The position numbers were made by a program, and so were the translations under genes. From Flavobacteriales bacterium UBA979 (GTDB taxonomy: Bacteria; Bacteroidota; Bacteroidia; Flavobacteriales_D; Sanyastnellaceae), in NCBI GenBank assembly GCA_002292325.1, contig DBBR01000101.1:2672-15547 (forward strand): a stretch of DNA of 12,876 bases, in the 5' to 3' direction. The notes under the pieces are model-generated. The model did no database searches. It saw nothing but the letters and a program-made list of their open reading frames with translations, and was not told where the DNA came from. Each line of letters begins with the position of its first letter. Within the stretch, counting starts at the first letter, position 1. This document shows positions 6,280 through 12,876 of this stretch, in pieces.

Positions 6280-7299
6280 TCAGCTGTACATCCCCAGCGA
6301 ATCGGAAAGTGCCGTTTTCATTTGATCGCGCAAGTCAGCAGGTTCGAGGACTTCAATTGCTGATCCGAGTCCAAGTAAAAATTGGATGAGTTCAAAGGTG
6401 ATCAGCACATGCAAAGTAAACTCGAAGGTGTCTTCGTCGATTTGAGTCAAATGCTGACTCGCGTGTACTGGCGAGGCGAGCAGGTATTCATATTCCAGTC
6501 GATTGCACCGCACGCGCACATCACGAGGTGCATCGGTCATCTTCGAAATGCCAAAGCTGTGTTGAAAGAACTGAGCCCCGTCAAAATCTGTCCGGACCTC
6601 GAAGGTCTTGCCCGTGGGTTCAGCATGCTCCATGCGATCCAATCCATACGTGCGATATCCCTCTCGATCAGGATTCCATGCGATCACGTACCACCGGTTT
6701 CGGTATTCTTTGAGTAAATGCGGATGGATATCAAAAACAGTCGGCCCGTCGGACTGAAACTTTCGGTAGTGAATGCGCTGTACGTTCCGCTGTTGAATGG
6801 CTGTGAGCAGGGGCGTCAGAAATTCTGATCCCCGCGTTGCGGGAGCGGATTCGAATTGAACGATGGCATCAAGTTCCGTTGTTTCCAGGGTAGGAGCCAT
6901 GCGAAGGCGATCGTCGATTTTGCCAATGGCTTGACCAAATTGAGAAAATACCGGAACGTTTTTGAATTGCACCAACGTCCGTGCTGCAAAACGAATGGAT
7001 TCTAGTTCTTCGTCGTTCAGTTTTAGATTGTCAATGGAGAAGTCCTCCTCTTCGTAATGATAGCCGCGTGCGTCCCGGTGGTAGGCTATGGGCGCATGAT
7101 ATCCCAGGGCACCGTCGTAGCGCATGGTATTCAGGTCCTTTTCAATCGTCGAAGTGCTAATGCGGTCGCCTTCGCTTCCATAGAGTGCTTCTTCGCAAGC
7201 CAGTCGCAACTCTTCTTTGGACGGATATGGGCGGGCTGCGTTGCGCAAACACCGATCGATCGTTCGGTACCGAATGAGGGCGTATTTATTCGCTGGCAT
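6280..7299 (-). CDS. WYL-domain transcriptional regulator (YafY/PafC type)
   Basis: The 339-residue protein has an N-terminal winged helix (about 1-85, including STSTIEKDLNTMR at 48-60), a WYL domain at about 155-235 with RWYVIAWNPDREGYRTYGLDRM (202-223), and a C-terminal WCX-like region from about 255. The signature is WYV rather than WYL, a common conservative change. Family members bind nucleic-acid-type or nucleotide ligands and act as regulators of DNA-damage, defence or metabolic genes; the target here is unknown. I chose the ATG at 7299 because the text upstream of it reads as the muramidase-like gene in another frame, and because GGAG lies directly before it. A longer frame to 7569 exists but its first 90 residues are not family-like. 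Start overlaps the previous gene's end by 14 nt, implying coupled translation. Confidence 0.92.
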   Translation of the reverse strand: MPANKYALIRYRTIDRCLRNAARPYPSKEELRLACEEALYGSEGDRISTSTIEKDLNTMRYDGALGYHAPIAYHRDARGYHYEEEDFSIDNLKLNDEELESIRFAARTLVQFKNVPVFSQFGQAIGKIDDRLRMAPTLETTELDAIVQFESAPATRGSEFLTPLLTAIQQRNVQRIHYRKFQSDGPTVFDIHPHLLKEYRNRWYVIAWNPDREGYRTYGLDRMEHAEPTGKTFEVRTDFDGAQFFQHSFGISKMTDAPRDVRVRCNRLEYEYLLASPVHASQHLTQIDEDTFEFTLHVLITFELIQFLLGLGSAIEVLEPADLRDQMKTALSDSLGMYS

Positions 7300-7954
7300 C
7301 TCCTGCAAAATTAAGCATGTACCGCTTGCCGCGAACCACGTAGTCTGGGTGAAATGTCGTCGGAGGGCCCGAGGTGGGATATGGCTTACCTGTATTGTGC
7401 AGGTGAAATGCGTCCTCGTATCGTCCTTTGCGCAGGGCGTCTCCATACGTTTGATCAATCCAAGTAACACCTGCCTGGACGGCATCTTTGCCACGGATGT
7501 CCCGGAGCTGCAAGTCGAGCAGAATGCATTTGTACCCCATGAGTTGAAATGGCCCCCACGAAGTTGCAAGATTGCGCAGGGCCTCGTCGCTAGCGCCCTC
7601 CAAATCCGACCTTCGGATGTTTTCGTACCGCGTTCGTTTGCCGTCCCGAACCGATTTCAAGCGCTCATAAACGTGGGCTTCAAAACGCTTTCCGGCTGGC
7701 TTACGACCTCCAGATTCCAATTGGATCAATGCTAACAGGTATTCAGCCGGCAGGTCGAATTCATTCGCCCACTGCTTCACATCGTTGCCATAATTCTTGA
7801 GCGTCGCGCGCTTTCCCCACCACTCACCCGGTTCGCTCCACGTACCTTCGATGCGACGGTCCAATTCGTTCCAAGCCAAAAGAACCCCCACTAACACCAA
7901 GATACCGGCGAGAGCTCGGCCCTTGTTTTTGGAGGAATGGGTGACGAACGGCAT
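7286..7954 (-). CDS. Membrane-anchored muramidase-like (lysozyme-fold) protein
   Basis: The 222-residue protein has one N-terminal membrane segment (about 13-28, ALAGILVLVGVLLAW) after a basic start, so the rest should face the periplasm. The catalytic region resembles phage-type N-acetylmuramidases (PF11860/DUF3380): ESGG (80-83, Glu80 the likely acid), FEAHVY (91-96, compare FERHKF), SWGPFQLMGYK (132-142) and HNTGKPY (186-192) where the family has a YNG-like motif. It would cut the glycan strands of peptidoglycan. The ATG at 7954 shares its A with the stop codon of the DUF554 gene (TGATG); a longer start at 7993 would intrude into that gene. Its 3' end overlaps the WYL gene by 14 nt. A more general lytic transglycosylase assignment is possible. 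Confidence 0.8.
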   Translation of the reverse strand: MPFVTHSSKNKGRALAGILVLVGVLLAWNELDRRIEGTWSEPGEWWGKRATLKNYGNDVKQWANEFDLPAEYLLALIQLESGGRKPAGKRFEAHVYERLKSVRDGKRTRYENIRRSDLEGASDEALRNLATSWGPFQLMGYKCILLDLQLRDIRGKDAVQAGVTWIDQTYGDALRKGRYEDAFHLHNTGKPYPTSGPPTTFHPDYVVRGKRYMLNFAGDASE

Positions 7955-8646
7955 CAAAAAAGGAACAGGAGGGGCAGGTCTGTTTCTATCCAAGTAGAAA
8001 CAGGTTGAAACAATCCGACCAAAGCGAATGCGGGAATAAAATTGATCAGCGGAAAGGATCGGATCTGAAGTAAGTCCAGTCCGAGTGCGAATAATAAAAT
8101 ACCCCCAACCCCCGTCAAATCAGCGATCAATGCTTCCGACCATGCAGCACCGGAAAGGATGAATGCCCACGTCAATCCTCCTTGAATTACCAAGACAGCC
8201 GGTGCAGCGAGCATAACGCCGCGTCCAAGTGCTGCAGCAAGAAATGCGGCACTTACAAAATCCATCGATCCCTTGATGAATAGCACTGTCGCATCTCCAC
8301 TGAGCCCATCTTGCATGCATCCAATCAAGGTCATGGCACCTGCACAGAATAGGACGACAGATTGAACCAAAGCGTTTCCTGTGCCGTTGCCCAGCTGTCC
8401 GGTCATGGATTTTACTCTTCGGTCCAATTGCATCAGATGCCCGAGGACAGCCCCAGCAATGAGGGCCAGAAAGATGGCAAACGGCTGCTGCATTTCCAGG
8501 GTCATTTGGATTCCCAATGCCACAGTAAATAGACCCAAGCACTGGAAGACCGTGTCACGAATCCCATCTCCAAGTCTTTTGCCGAGCAGCAAGCCCAATC
8601 CTGCTCCCGCGGCAACGGTTACTGCATTGAAGAGTGTTCCTACCAT
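7954..8646 (-). CDS. DUF554 (YqgA-type) integral membrane protein
   Basis: The 230-residue protein is almost entirely hydrophobic, with about seven membrane segments. It opens with the family-typical MVGTLFNAVTVAAGAGLGLLLG pattern and contains GIQMTLEMQ (45-53), FCAGAMTLIGCMQDGLSGD (100-118) and KGSMDFVSAAFLAAALG (125-141), the usual DUF554 landmarks. Length is normal for the family. The function of DUF554 is not established; a role as a small-molecule transporter has been guessed. It is the first gene of a four-gene minus-strand unit and overlaps the muramidase-like gene by one base. Only 36 bp separate its start from tgt on the other strand. Confidence 0.92.
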   Translation of the reverse strand: MVGTLFNAVTVAAGAGLGLLLGKRLGDGIRDTVFQCLGLFTVALGIQMTLEMQQPFAIFLALIAGAVLGHLMQLDRRVKSMTGQLGNGTGNALVQSVVLFCAGAMTLIGCMQDGLSGDATVLFIKGSMDFVSAAFLAAALGRGVMLAAPAVLVIQGGLTWAFILSGAAWSEALIADLTGVGGILLFALGLDLLQIRSFPLINFIPAFALVGLFQPVSTWIETDLPLLFLF

Positions 8647-8650
8647 GCTC

Positions 8651-8658
8651 CGAAGTTA
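8651..8658 (-). promoter_or_regulatory. Weak -7 candidate of the DUF554 gene
   Basis: TAACTTCG on the minus strand lies 4 nt before the ATG at 8646, which would make the transcript nearly leaderless. A TTG lies 15 bp upstream, slightly too close. It overlaps by two bases the tgt -7 candidate on the opposite strand. Confidence 0.25.
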
Positions 8659-8664
8659 CATTTG
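8657..8664 (+). promoter_or_regulatory. Putative -7 element of tgt
   Basis: TACATTTG is an exact match to TAnnTTTG, 18 nt before the tgt ATG at 8683. No -33 TTTG is seen at the expected spacing. The position also argues against the upstream TTG (8662) as the start codon. Confidence 0.5.
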
Positions 8665-8682
8665 CACCCAGAACAATCCTTC

Positions 8683-9822
8683 ATGGCAGCCTTGAACTTT
8701 CATATCGACGCACAAGATGCAGGGTCAAAAGCCCGTGCCGGGCGCATTACCACCGATCATGGTGTGATTGAAACCCCCATTTTCATGCCGGTTGGAACGG
8801 CCGGGACCGTCAAGGCAGTCCCTCAGCGTGATTTGGCAGAGGACATTCGAGCACAGATTATTCTTGGGAATACCTACCATTTGTATTTGAGGCCTGGAAC
8901 GGACGTACTCGAGGGGGCGGGTGGCTTACACCGCTTTATGCATTGGGATGGCCCCATTTTAACGGACAGTGGAGGCTACCAGGTGTTTAGTTTGTCCGAA
9001 CGCCGTAAAATCACGGAAGAGGGGGTGACATTTAGGAGTCACATTGATGGAAGTAAGCATCTGTTCAGCCCTGAATCGTCCATGGACATTCAGCGAAGCA
9101 TCGGTGCGGATATCATCATGGCGTTTGATGAATGTCCTCCTTATCCCAGTGAATACAAGTATGCCCGCGAATCAATGGAACGGACCCATCGCTGGTTGGA
9201 CCGGTGCATGGCCCACCTCAAGGAAACTCCGGCGAAGTATGGCTTTGATCAGCATTTATTTCCCATCGTTCAAGGTTCGACTTTTCCGGATTTGCGCACA
9301 GCCTCAGCCCAAGCGATTGCCGAACGCGGGGCTGTGGGAAATGCCATCGGCGGATTGAGCGTCGGCGAGCCGCATGAAGACATGTATGCGATGACGGAAT
9401 TGGTGTGCAGCATCTTGCCAGAAGATAAGCCTCGGTATTTGATGGGGGTCGGGACGCCAGAGAATTTATTGGAAAATATGGCGTTGGGAGTGGATATGTT
9501 TGATTGCGTTATGCCCACTCGAAATGCGCGCCACGGGTTTCTATTCACTTGGAAAGGCACATTGAATATGAAGAATGAAAAATGGGCGCATGATCATTCT
9601 GCGTTGGATCCCGAGGGGACGTCGCCTGTGGATCAATTTTACTCCAAGTCCTACGTTCGACACTTGCTCAAAGCCAATGAGTACTTGGCCTTGTACATTT
9701 GCAGTGTGCACAACCTCGCTTTTTACCTCGAACTCGCTAGGCAAGCGCGCCAGCATATCATTGCGGGTGATTTCAGTACGTGGAAAGACTCTGTGATTCC
9801 GCACTTAAACCAACGCCTCTGA
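8683..9822 (+). CDS. tgt: tRNA-guanine transglycosylase (queuine/preQ1 exchange)
   Basis: This enzyme swaps guanine 34 for preQ1 in tRNAs with GUN anticodons, the key step of queuosine synthesis. The 379-residue protein has DSGGYQVFSLS (95-105, Asp95), MAFDECPPYP (146-155, Cys151), GGLSVGEPHEDM (223-234) and the nucleophile motif FDCVMPTRNARHG (273-285, Asp274). Cys151 and Val227 are the pair found in bacterial preQ1-specific enzymes. The zinc site is abnormal: where CxCxxC is expected, the sequence has Gly312-x-Ser314-x-x-Asp317, although the partner histidine (His343 in SVHNL) remains. I use the ATG at 8683 rather than the TTG at 8662, which lies within the promoter candidate. It is followed after 6 bp by the LptG-like gene, so they form an operon. 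Confidence 0.98.
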   Translation: MAALNFHIDAQDAGSKARAGRITTDHGVIETPIFMPVGTAGTVKAVPQRDLAEDIRAQIILGNTYHLYLRPGTDVLEGAGGLHRFMHWDGPILTDSGGYQVFSLSERRKITEEGVTFRSHIDGSKHLFSPESSMDIQRSIGADIIMAFDECPPYPSEYKYARESMERTHRWLDRCMAHLKETPAKYGFDQHLFPIVQGSTFPDLRTASAQAIAERGAVGNAIGGLSVGEPHEDMYAMTELVCSILPEDKPRYLMGVGTPENLLENMALGVDMFDCVMPTRNARHGFLFTWKGTLNMKNEKWAHDHSALDPEGTSPVDQFYSKSYVRHLLKANEYLALYICSVHNLAFYLELARQARQHIIAGDFSTWKDSVIPHLNQRL

Positions 9823-9828
9823 GCCCCC

Positions 9829-10950
9829 ATGGGTCGATTTTCCCTCAAGCGCCTCGATCGCTACATCGCTCAAAAATTCCTCACCACGTTCTTTTTCATG
9901 GTGGCGGTATTTTGTGTGATCGCCGTCGTGTTTGATTTGATGGAGAACATCGGGAGGCTGATGGATAATGAAGCGCCTTTAGGCGGCACCATTTTATATT
10001 ACCTGAGCTTTTGTTTTCATTTTGGGAACCTCTTGAGTGGCTTTATTGTCTTTTTGACAATTATATGGTTCACCAGCAGGTTGGCGCAGCAAACTGAGAT
10101 TGTCGCGATGCTCAGCGCGGGAATGAGTTTTAGTCGCCTGATGCGTCCGTATTTCTTGGCATCAACGGTGCTTGTCCTTATCTCATTGGCCGTTTCGCAT
10201 TTTATCTTGCCCCGGGCCAATGAGAGCAAGGTGGATTTTGAAGTGCAATACGTGCACGTGAATTTTCACATTTCCGATCAGCACATGTACCGGGAAATTC
10301 AGCCAGGAGTAATCGCATATTTTCGATCCATTACGGTTGACCGCAACACGGGATATCGTTTTCAATTGGAACGATGGAGTGAGGACAATATCTTGGAACA
10401 ACGCATTTTAGCGGCCAAAGCGACCTGGTTGGAATCGGATAGCACCTGGAGGTTAATTAATGCACGAATCCGAAACATCGCTTCGGATGGCACTGAGGAT
10501 CTGCGGTACGTGACCCGATTAGATACGGCATTGGACATGCGGATCAGTGATTTTGGCCAGCGTTCCGTGTTGACCTCTGCGTTGATTACGCCGGAGCTCG
10601 ATAAGCACATCGAACGTGAAATGCGCCGGGGAGCTCCGGTTGAAATGCTCAAATTGGCTCGGTATGGGCGCACGGCAACTCCTTTTTCCATCTACGTATT
10701 GATGTTGATCGGGGTGGGGATTGCTGCAAGAAAGTTGCGAGGAGGAATGGGGTATCACTTGTTTTTGGCTGTGGTCACCGGATTCTTATTTGTTTTCGCA
10801 TCCAAAATCATCTCCGTCTATGCCGCTTCGGTCGTCTTGTCACCCGATTCGATTATTTCAACGGACAACTGGCTCCGATTGGCCGCTTGGCTTCCCAACA
10901 TCCTTTTCACTGGATTGGGGGGATGGATCTGTTGGAAGGCGCCCAAGTAA
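9829..10950 (+). CDS. lptG: LptF/LptG family permease, LPS export
   Basis: The 373-residue protein belongs to the YjgP/YjgQ family, the membrane half of the LptBFG ABC transporter that extracts lipopolysaccharide from the inner membrane and passes it to LptC and LptA. Membrane segments are visible at about 18-38, 63-82, 107-126, 287-300, 307-330 and 349-368. The cytoplasmic coupling helix is QTEIVAMLSAGMSFSRLMRP (88-107), and a soluble periplasmic beta-jellyroll region spans about 130-260. The closing GRTATPFSIYVLMLIGVGIA and the following KLRGGMGYHLF are family-typical. Whether it is the F or the G subunit cannot be fixed from sequence alone; the single-copy tgt neighbour form in Bacteroidota is usually labelled LptG-like. 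It starts 6 bp after tgt and converges with ispE, with 17 bp between the stop codons. Confidence 0.92.
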   Translation: MGRFSLKRLDRYIAQKFLTTFFFMVAVFCVIAVVFDLMENIGRLMDNEAPLGGTILYYLSFCFHFGNLLSGFIVFLTIIWFTSRLAQQTEIVAMLSAGMSFSRLMRPYFLASTVLVLISLAVSHFILPRANESKVDFEVQYVHVNFHISDQHMYREIQPGVIAYFRSITVDRNTGYRFQLERWSEDNILEQRILAAKATWLESDSTWRLINARIRNIASDGTEDLRYVTRLDTALDMRISDFGQRSVLTSALITPELDKHIEREMRRGAPVEMLKLARYGRTATPFSIYVLMLIGVGIAARKLRGGMGYHLFLAVVTGFLFVFASKIISVYAASVVLSPDSIISTDNWLRLAAWLPNILFTGLGGWICWKAPK

Positions 10951-10967
10951 GAACCCTGAGGATCACC

Positions 10968-11798
10968 TTAGATTTGACCAGAAAAGGAAAGCCAACCCTG
11001 TCTTTCTGAACGGGCATGAGCGGCCAAGGCTTCTTCTTCGTTTGAAAAGATTCCATAGCATGCACTTCCTGTGCCCGTCATTTGTGCGTAGGCCGCGCCG
11101 GAGGATCTTAACGCATGCAAAACGTCGTTTACCACCGGTTTTTGAGCAGCAATTCCCTTCGTGAAGTCATTTCGCAAGAAGTTTTTCCATTCTTCGATTG
11201 GACGGGTGAACAAGCTGCTCCATTCCATGGTGGAGGGTTCGGGTTGAATCGCAGAAAATGCGGCTTTGGTTGAGATGTGAACCCCGGGATGGACGATCGT
11301 GATGTACATCGTTTCGAGGAATCCAATGTCCATTGCCGAGAGGTGTTCACCGCGGCCCGTAACCAAGGAAGGCTGACTCAACCAAAAGAACGGACAATCG
11401 GATCCAAGTTGGGCGGCGATTTCCAGCCCTTCTTCATCGGAGAGTTTCAAATCCCACAGGTTGTTCATGAGCTTTAGCATGCACACGGCATCGCTGCTCC
11501 CTCCGCCCAATCCGGCTCCCATGGGGATTGCTTTGAGTAAATGGGCTTCAACGCCACCAATGGGATAGCGTGACTGGAGCAAAGCATACGCACGTTGAAC
11601 TAAATTATCCTCCGTTGCCCCAGGGATTGGGATGCCGGAAACTTGAAGGGTTAGTCCAGGTTCAGTTCTTTTGTGTACCTCGATAACATCCTGCCATTGG
11701 ATAGGCAAAAAACAACTCTCGAGGGAATGAAAACCGTCGGAGCGTTTGCCTGTAATGAACAAGCCGAGATTGATTTTAGCAGGGGCGAATCCGATCAT
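10968..11798 (-). CDS. ispE: 4-diphosphocytidyl-2-C-methyl-D-erythritol kinase
   Basis: IspE phosphorylates CDP-methylerythritol in the non-mevalonate (MEP) route to isoprenoids. The 276-residue GHMP kinase has FAPAKINLGL (4-13, Lys8), the ATP-binding glycine loop PMGAGLGGGSSDA (92-104), GSDCPFFW (132-139, with Asp134 the likely catalytic base) and the C-terminal MTGTGSACYGIF (240-251). Length is normal. The gene starts 9 bp after the era stop codon on the same strand, so it is most likely the second gene of an era-ispE transcript. Confidence 0.97.
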   Translation of the reverse strand: MIGFAPAKINLGLFITGKRSDGFHSLESCFLPIQWQDVIEVHKRTEPGLTLQVSGIPIPGATEDNLVQRAYALLQSRYPIGGVEAHLLKAIPMGAGLGGGSSDAVCMLKLMNNLWDLKLSDEEGLEIAAQLGSDCPFFWLSQPSLVTGRGEHLSAMDIGFLETMYITIVHPGVHISTKAAFSAIQPEPSTMEWSSLFTRPIEEWKNFLRNDFTKGIAAQKPVVNDVLHALRSSGAAYAQMTGTGSACYGIFSNEEEALAAHARSERQGWLSFSGQI

Positions 11799-11807
11799 GC
11801 TGTGCCA

Positions 11808-12707
11808 TCATTCGAGGTAGCCAAGTCGTTTCAACTTGTGCTCGTCGTCTCTCCAATCTTTGTCAACTTTGACGTACAAATCCAGAAACACCTTTTGGCC
11901 GATGAATCGTTCGATTTCTTTGCGGGCGTCCATGCCCACACGTTTGATCATGTTGCCCGCTCTTCCTATGACAATTTGCTTTTGACTTTCTCGGGCAACT
12001 CGAATTTCAGCTCGGATTTTGACAATGTTCTCTTCCTCCTGGTATGCGTCTACAACCACTTCACAGGAATATGGAATTTCTTGCTTGAAGTGGGTCAGAA
12101 TTTTTTCGCGGATGATTTCTGAGATAAAAAACCGCATGGGCTTATTGGTCAGCTCATCCTTTGGGAAATAAGGCGGACTTATGGGCAGGTGCTCGACTAT
12201 CCGCTCCAAGAGGGAGTCAATATTAAACCCATGCAAGGCACTGATTGGTGCGACAGTTGCTCGAGGAATGCGTTTTTGCCAGTAATCAATCCGTTCCATG
12301 GCAATCGTCTGATCGGCGAGATCCACCTTGTTGATCAGAATGAAAACAGGAATGTCCATGTCCGCAATTTTGGCGAACGTTTCCGGATGAGCCAAGTCTC
12401 CTTCGTTGACATCGGTTACGAGCAAGATAAGGTCAGCGTCCTGCAACGCAGAACGAACAAACTTCATCATGCCTTCTTGCAATTTGTATGAAGGATCTAG
12501 GACGCCGGGAGTATCGCTGTACACGATTTGCCAGTCGGGCTCGTTGACGATGCCCATGATCCGATGCCGGGTCGTTTGAGCCTTTTTGTTGATGATGCTC
12601 AATCGTTCACCCACCAATTGATTCATCAGGGTGCTTTTACCTACGTTAGGCGAGCCGATGATATTGACGAATCCCGCACGGTGCTGGGGTTTGGTGGAGT
12701 CAGACAT
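11808..12707 (-). CDS. era: Era GTPase, 30S ribosome assembly
   Basis: Era binds the 3' end of 16S rRNA and assists maturation of the small ribosomal subunit. The 299-residue protein has the GTPase motifs G1 GSPNVGKST (18-26), G2 region QTTRHR (44-49), G3 DTPG (65-68), G4 NKVD (126-129) and G5 SALHG (156-160). A C-terminal KH domain carries VIGRAGNMIKRVG (246-258) for RNA binding. All key residues are present and length is normal. The ATG at 12707 lies 22 nt after a -7 candidate at 12730-12737, and ispE follows closely. Confidence 0.98.
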   Translation of the reverse strand: MSDSTKPQHRAGFVNIIGSPNVGKSTLMNQLVGERLSIINKKAQTTRHRIMGIVNEPDWQIVYSDTPGVLDPSYKLQEGMMKFVRSALQDADLILLVTDVNEGDLAHPETFAKIADMDIPVFILINKVDLADQTIAMERIDYWQKRIPRATVAPISALHGFNIDSLLERIVEHLPISPPYFPKDELTNKPMRFFISEIIREKILTHFKQEIPYSCEVVVDAYQEEENIVKIRAEIRVARESQKQIVIGRAGNMIKRVGMDARKEIERFIGQKVFLDLYVKVDKDWRDDEHKLKRLGYLE

Positions 12708-12729
12708 GGATGAGTTTCCGTTTGAACAG

Positions 12730-12737
12730 CGAAGGTA
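12730..12737 (-). promoter_or_regulatory. Putative -7 element of era-ispE
   Basis: TACCTTCG on the minus strand, one base from TAnnTTTG and identical to the dnaB candidate at 2224-2231. It is 22 nt upstream of the era ATG. No clear -33 TTG is seen. Confidence 0.4.
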
Positions 12738-12765
12738 CGCCGACTGTGGATATGTTACATCAGTA

Positions 12766-12796
12766 TTTGGTGGAATGGAACTTAAGTGTATCTTTG
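12766..12796 (+). promoter_or_regulatory. tRNA-fMet promoter, Bacteroidota type
   Basis: TTTG (12766-12769), then exactly 19 bp, then TATCTTTG (12789-12796): a full match to the primary sigma factor consensus known in Bacteroidota. The predicted start of transcription is around 12802, leaving a short 5' leader of about 29 nt before the mature tRNA. Confidence 0.8.
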
Positions 12797-12830
12797 CCGT
12801 CCCAATGACGCCAAGTCAAAGGGTGGATAT

Positions 12831-12876
12831 CGCGGGGTGGAGCAGTTGGTAGCTCGTCGGGCTCATAACCCGAAGG
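12831..12876 (+). tRNA. Initiator tRNA-fMet (CAT), 5' part only
   Basis: Positions 1-46 of a tRNA are present before the window ends. The D arm is GAGC...GCTC with AGTTGGTA in the loop, and the anticodon loop CTCATAA has CAT at 12864-12866. Initiator traits are visible: C at position 1, an A11-U24 pair, and three G-C pairs (29-31 with 39-41) next to the anticodon loop. The T arm and acceptor 3' strand lie outside. Confidence 0.93.

Noticed and set aside
7300..7569. 90-residue N-terminal extension of the WYL regulator
   Set aside because: The extension overlaps the muramidase-like gene in another frame and does not resemble WYL proteins; the winged helix starts at the ATG at 7299.
7217..7735. 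Plus-strand open frame of 172 codons
   Set aside because: It lies antisense to the muramidase-like and WYL genes and has no recognisable motif.
11673..12122. Plus-strand open frame of 149 codons
   Set aside because: It lies antisense to era and ispE, both certain.

Overview
The window looks like chromosomal core DNA from a member of the Bacteroidota, probably of the Flavobacteriales type, with a base composition near 50% GC. The reasons are the kind of genes present (a NrtR-like NUDIX regulator with a winged-helix tail, a SiaB-like protein, the dnaB partner that databases often call 'asparagine synthetase B', and a tgt-lptG pair), the near absence of Shine-Dalgarno sites, and -7 promoter elements of the Bacteroidota form TAnnTTTG. 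The clearest promoter, in front of the tRNA, reads TTTG-19 bp-TATCTTTG. I see no insertion sequence, prophage, CRISPR array or integration site.

Layout. 1-702 (minus) is a NUDIX-fold regulator cut by the window edge, with a twin-palindrome operator candidate over its promoter. 780-2135 (minus) is an uncharacterised lipoprotein, divergent from dnaB. 2245-5117 (plus) holds dnaB and, 29 bp later, an exported protein with a glutamine-amidotransferase-like motif. 5138-5704 (minus) is a SiaB-like GHKL protein facing it. 5887-8646 (minus) is a tightly packed four-gene unit read in the order DUF554 membrane protein, membrane-anchored muramidase-like protein, WYL regulator, small orphan protein; the first three genes overlap. 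8683-10950 (plus) holds tgt and an LptF/LptG permease gene. 10968-12707 (minus) is era followed by ispE. 12831-12876 (plus) is the 5' part of initiator tRNA-fMet, cut by the window edge.

How the genes fit together. Most are housekeeping genes: replication (dnaB), translation and ribosome assembly (tgt, era, tRNA-fMet), isoprenoid synthesis (ispE) and LPS transport (lptG). The accessory interest lies in the regulators: a NUDIX protein that has lost its catalytic glutamates, a SiaB-like protein with an 8-G tract near its start, and a WYL protein coupled to a peptidoglycan-active enzyme. Two core proteins also carry unusual details: DnaB ends in an SSB-like acidic tip, and TGT lacks the three zinc-binding cysteines. 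No gap longer than 300 bases lacks a gene; the longest (5705-5886) holds the siaB promoter candidate and a repeated motif.
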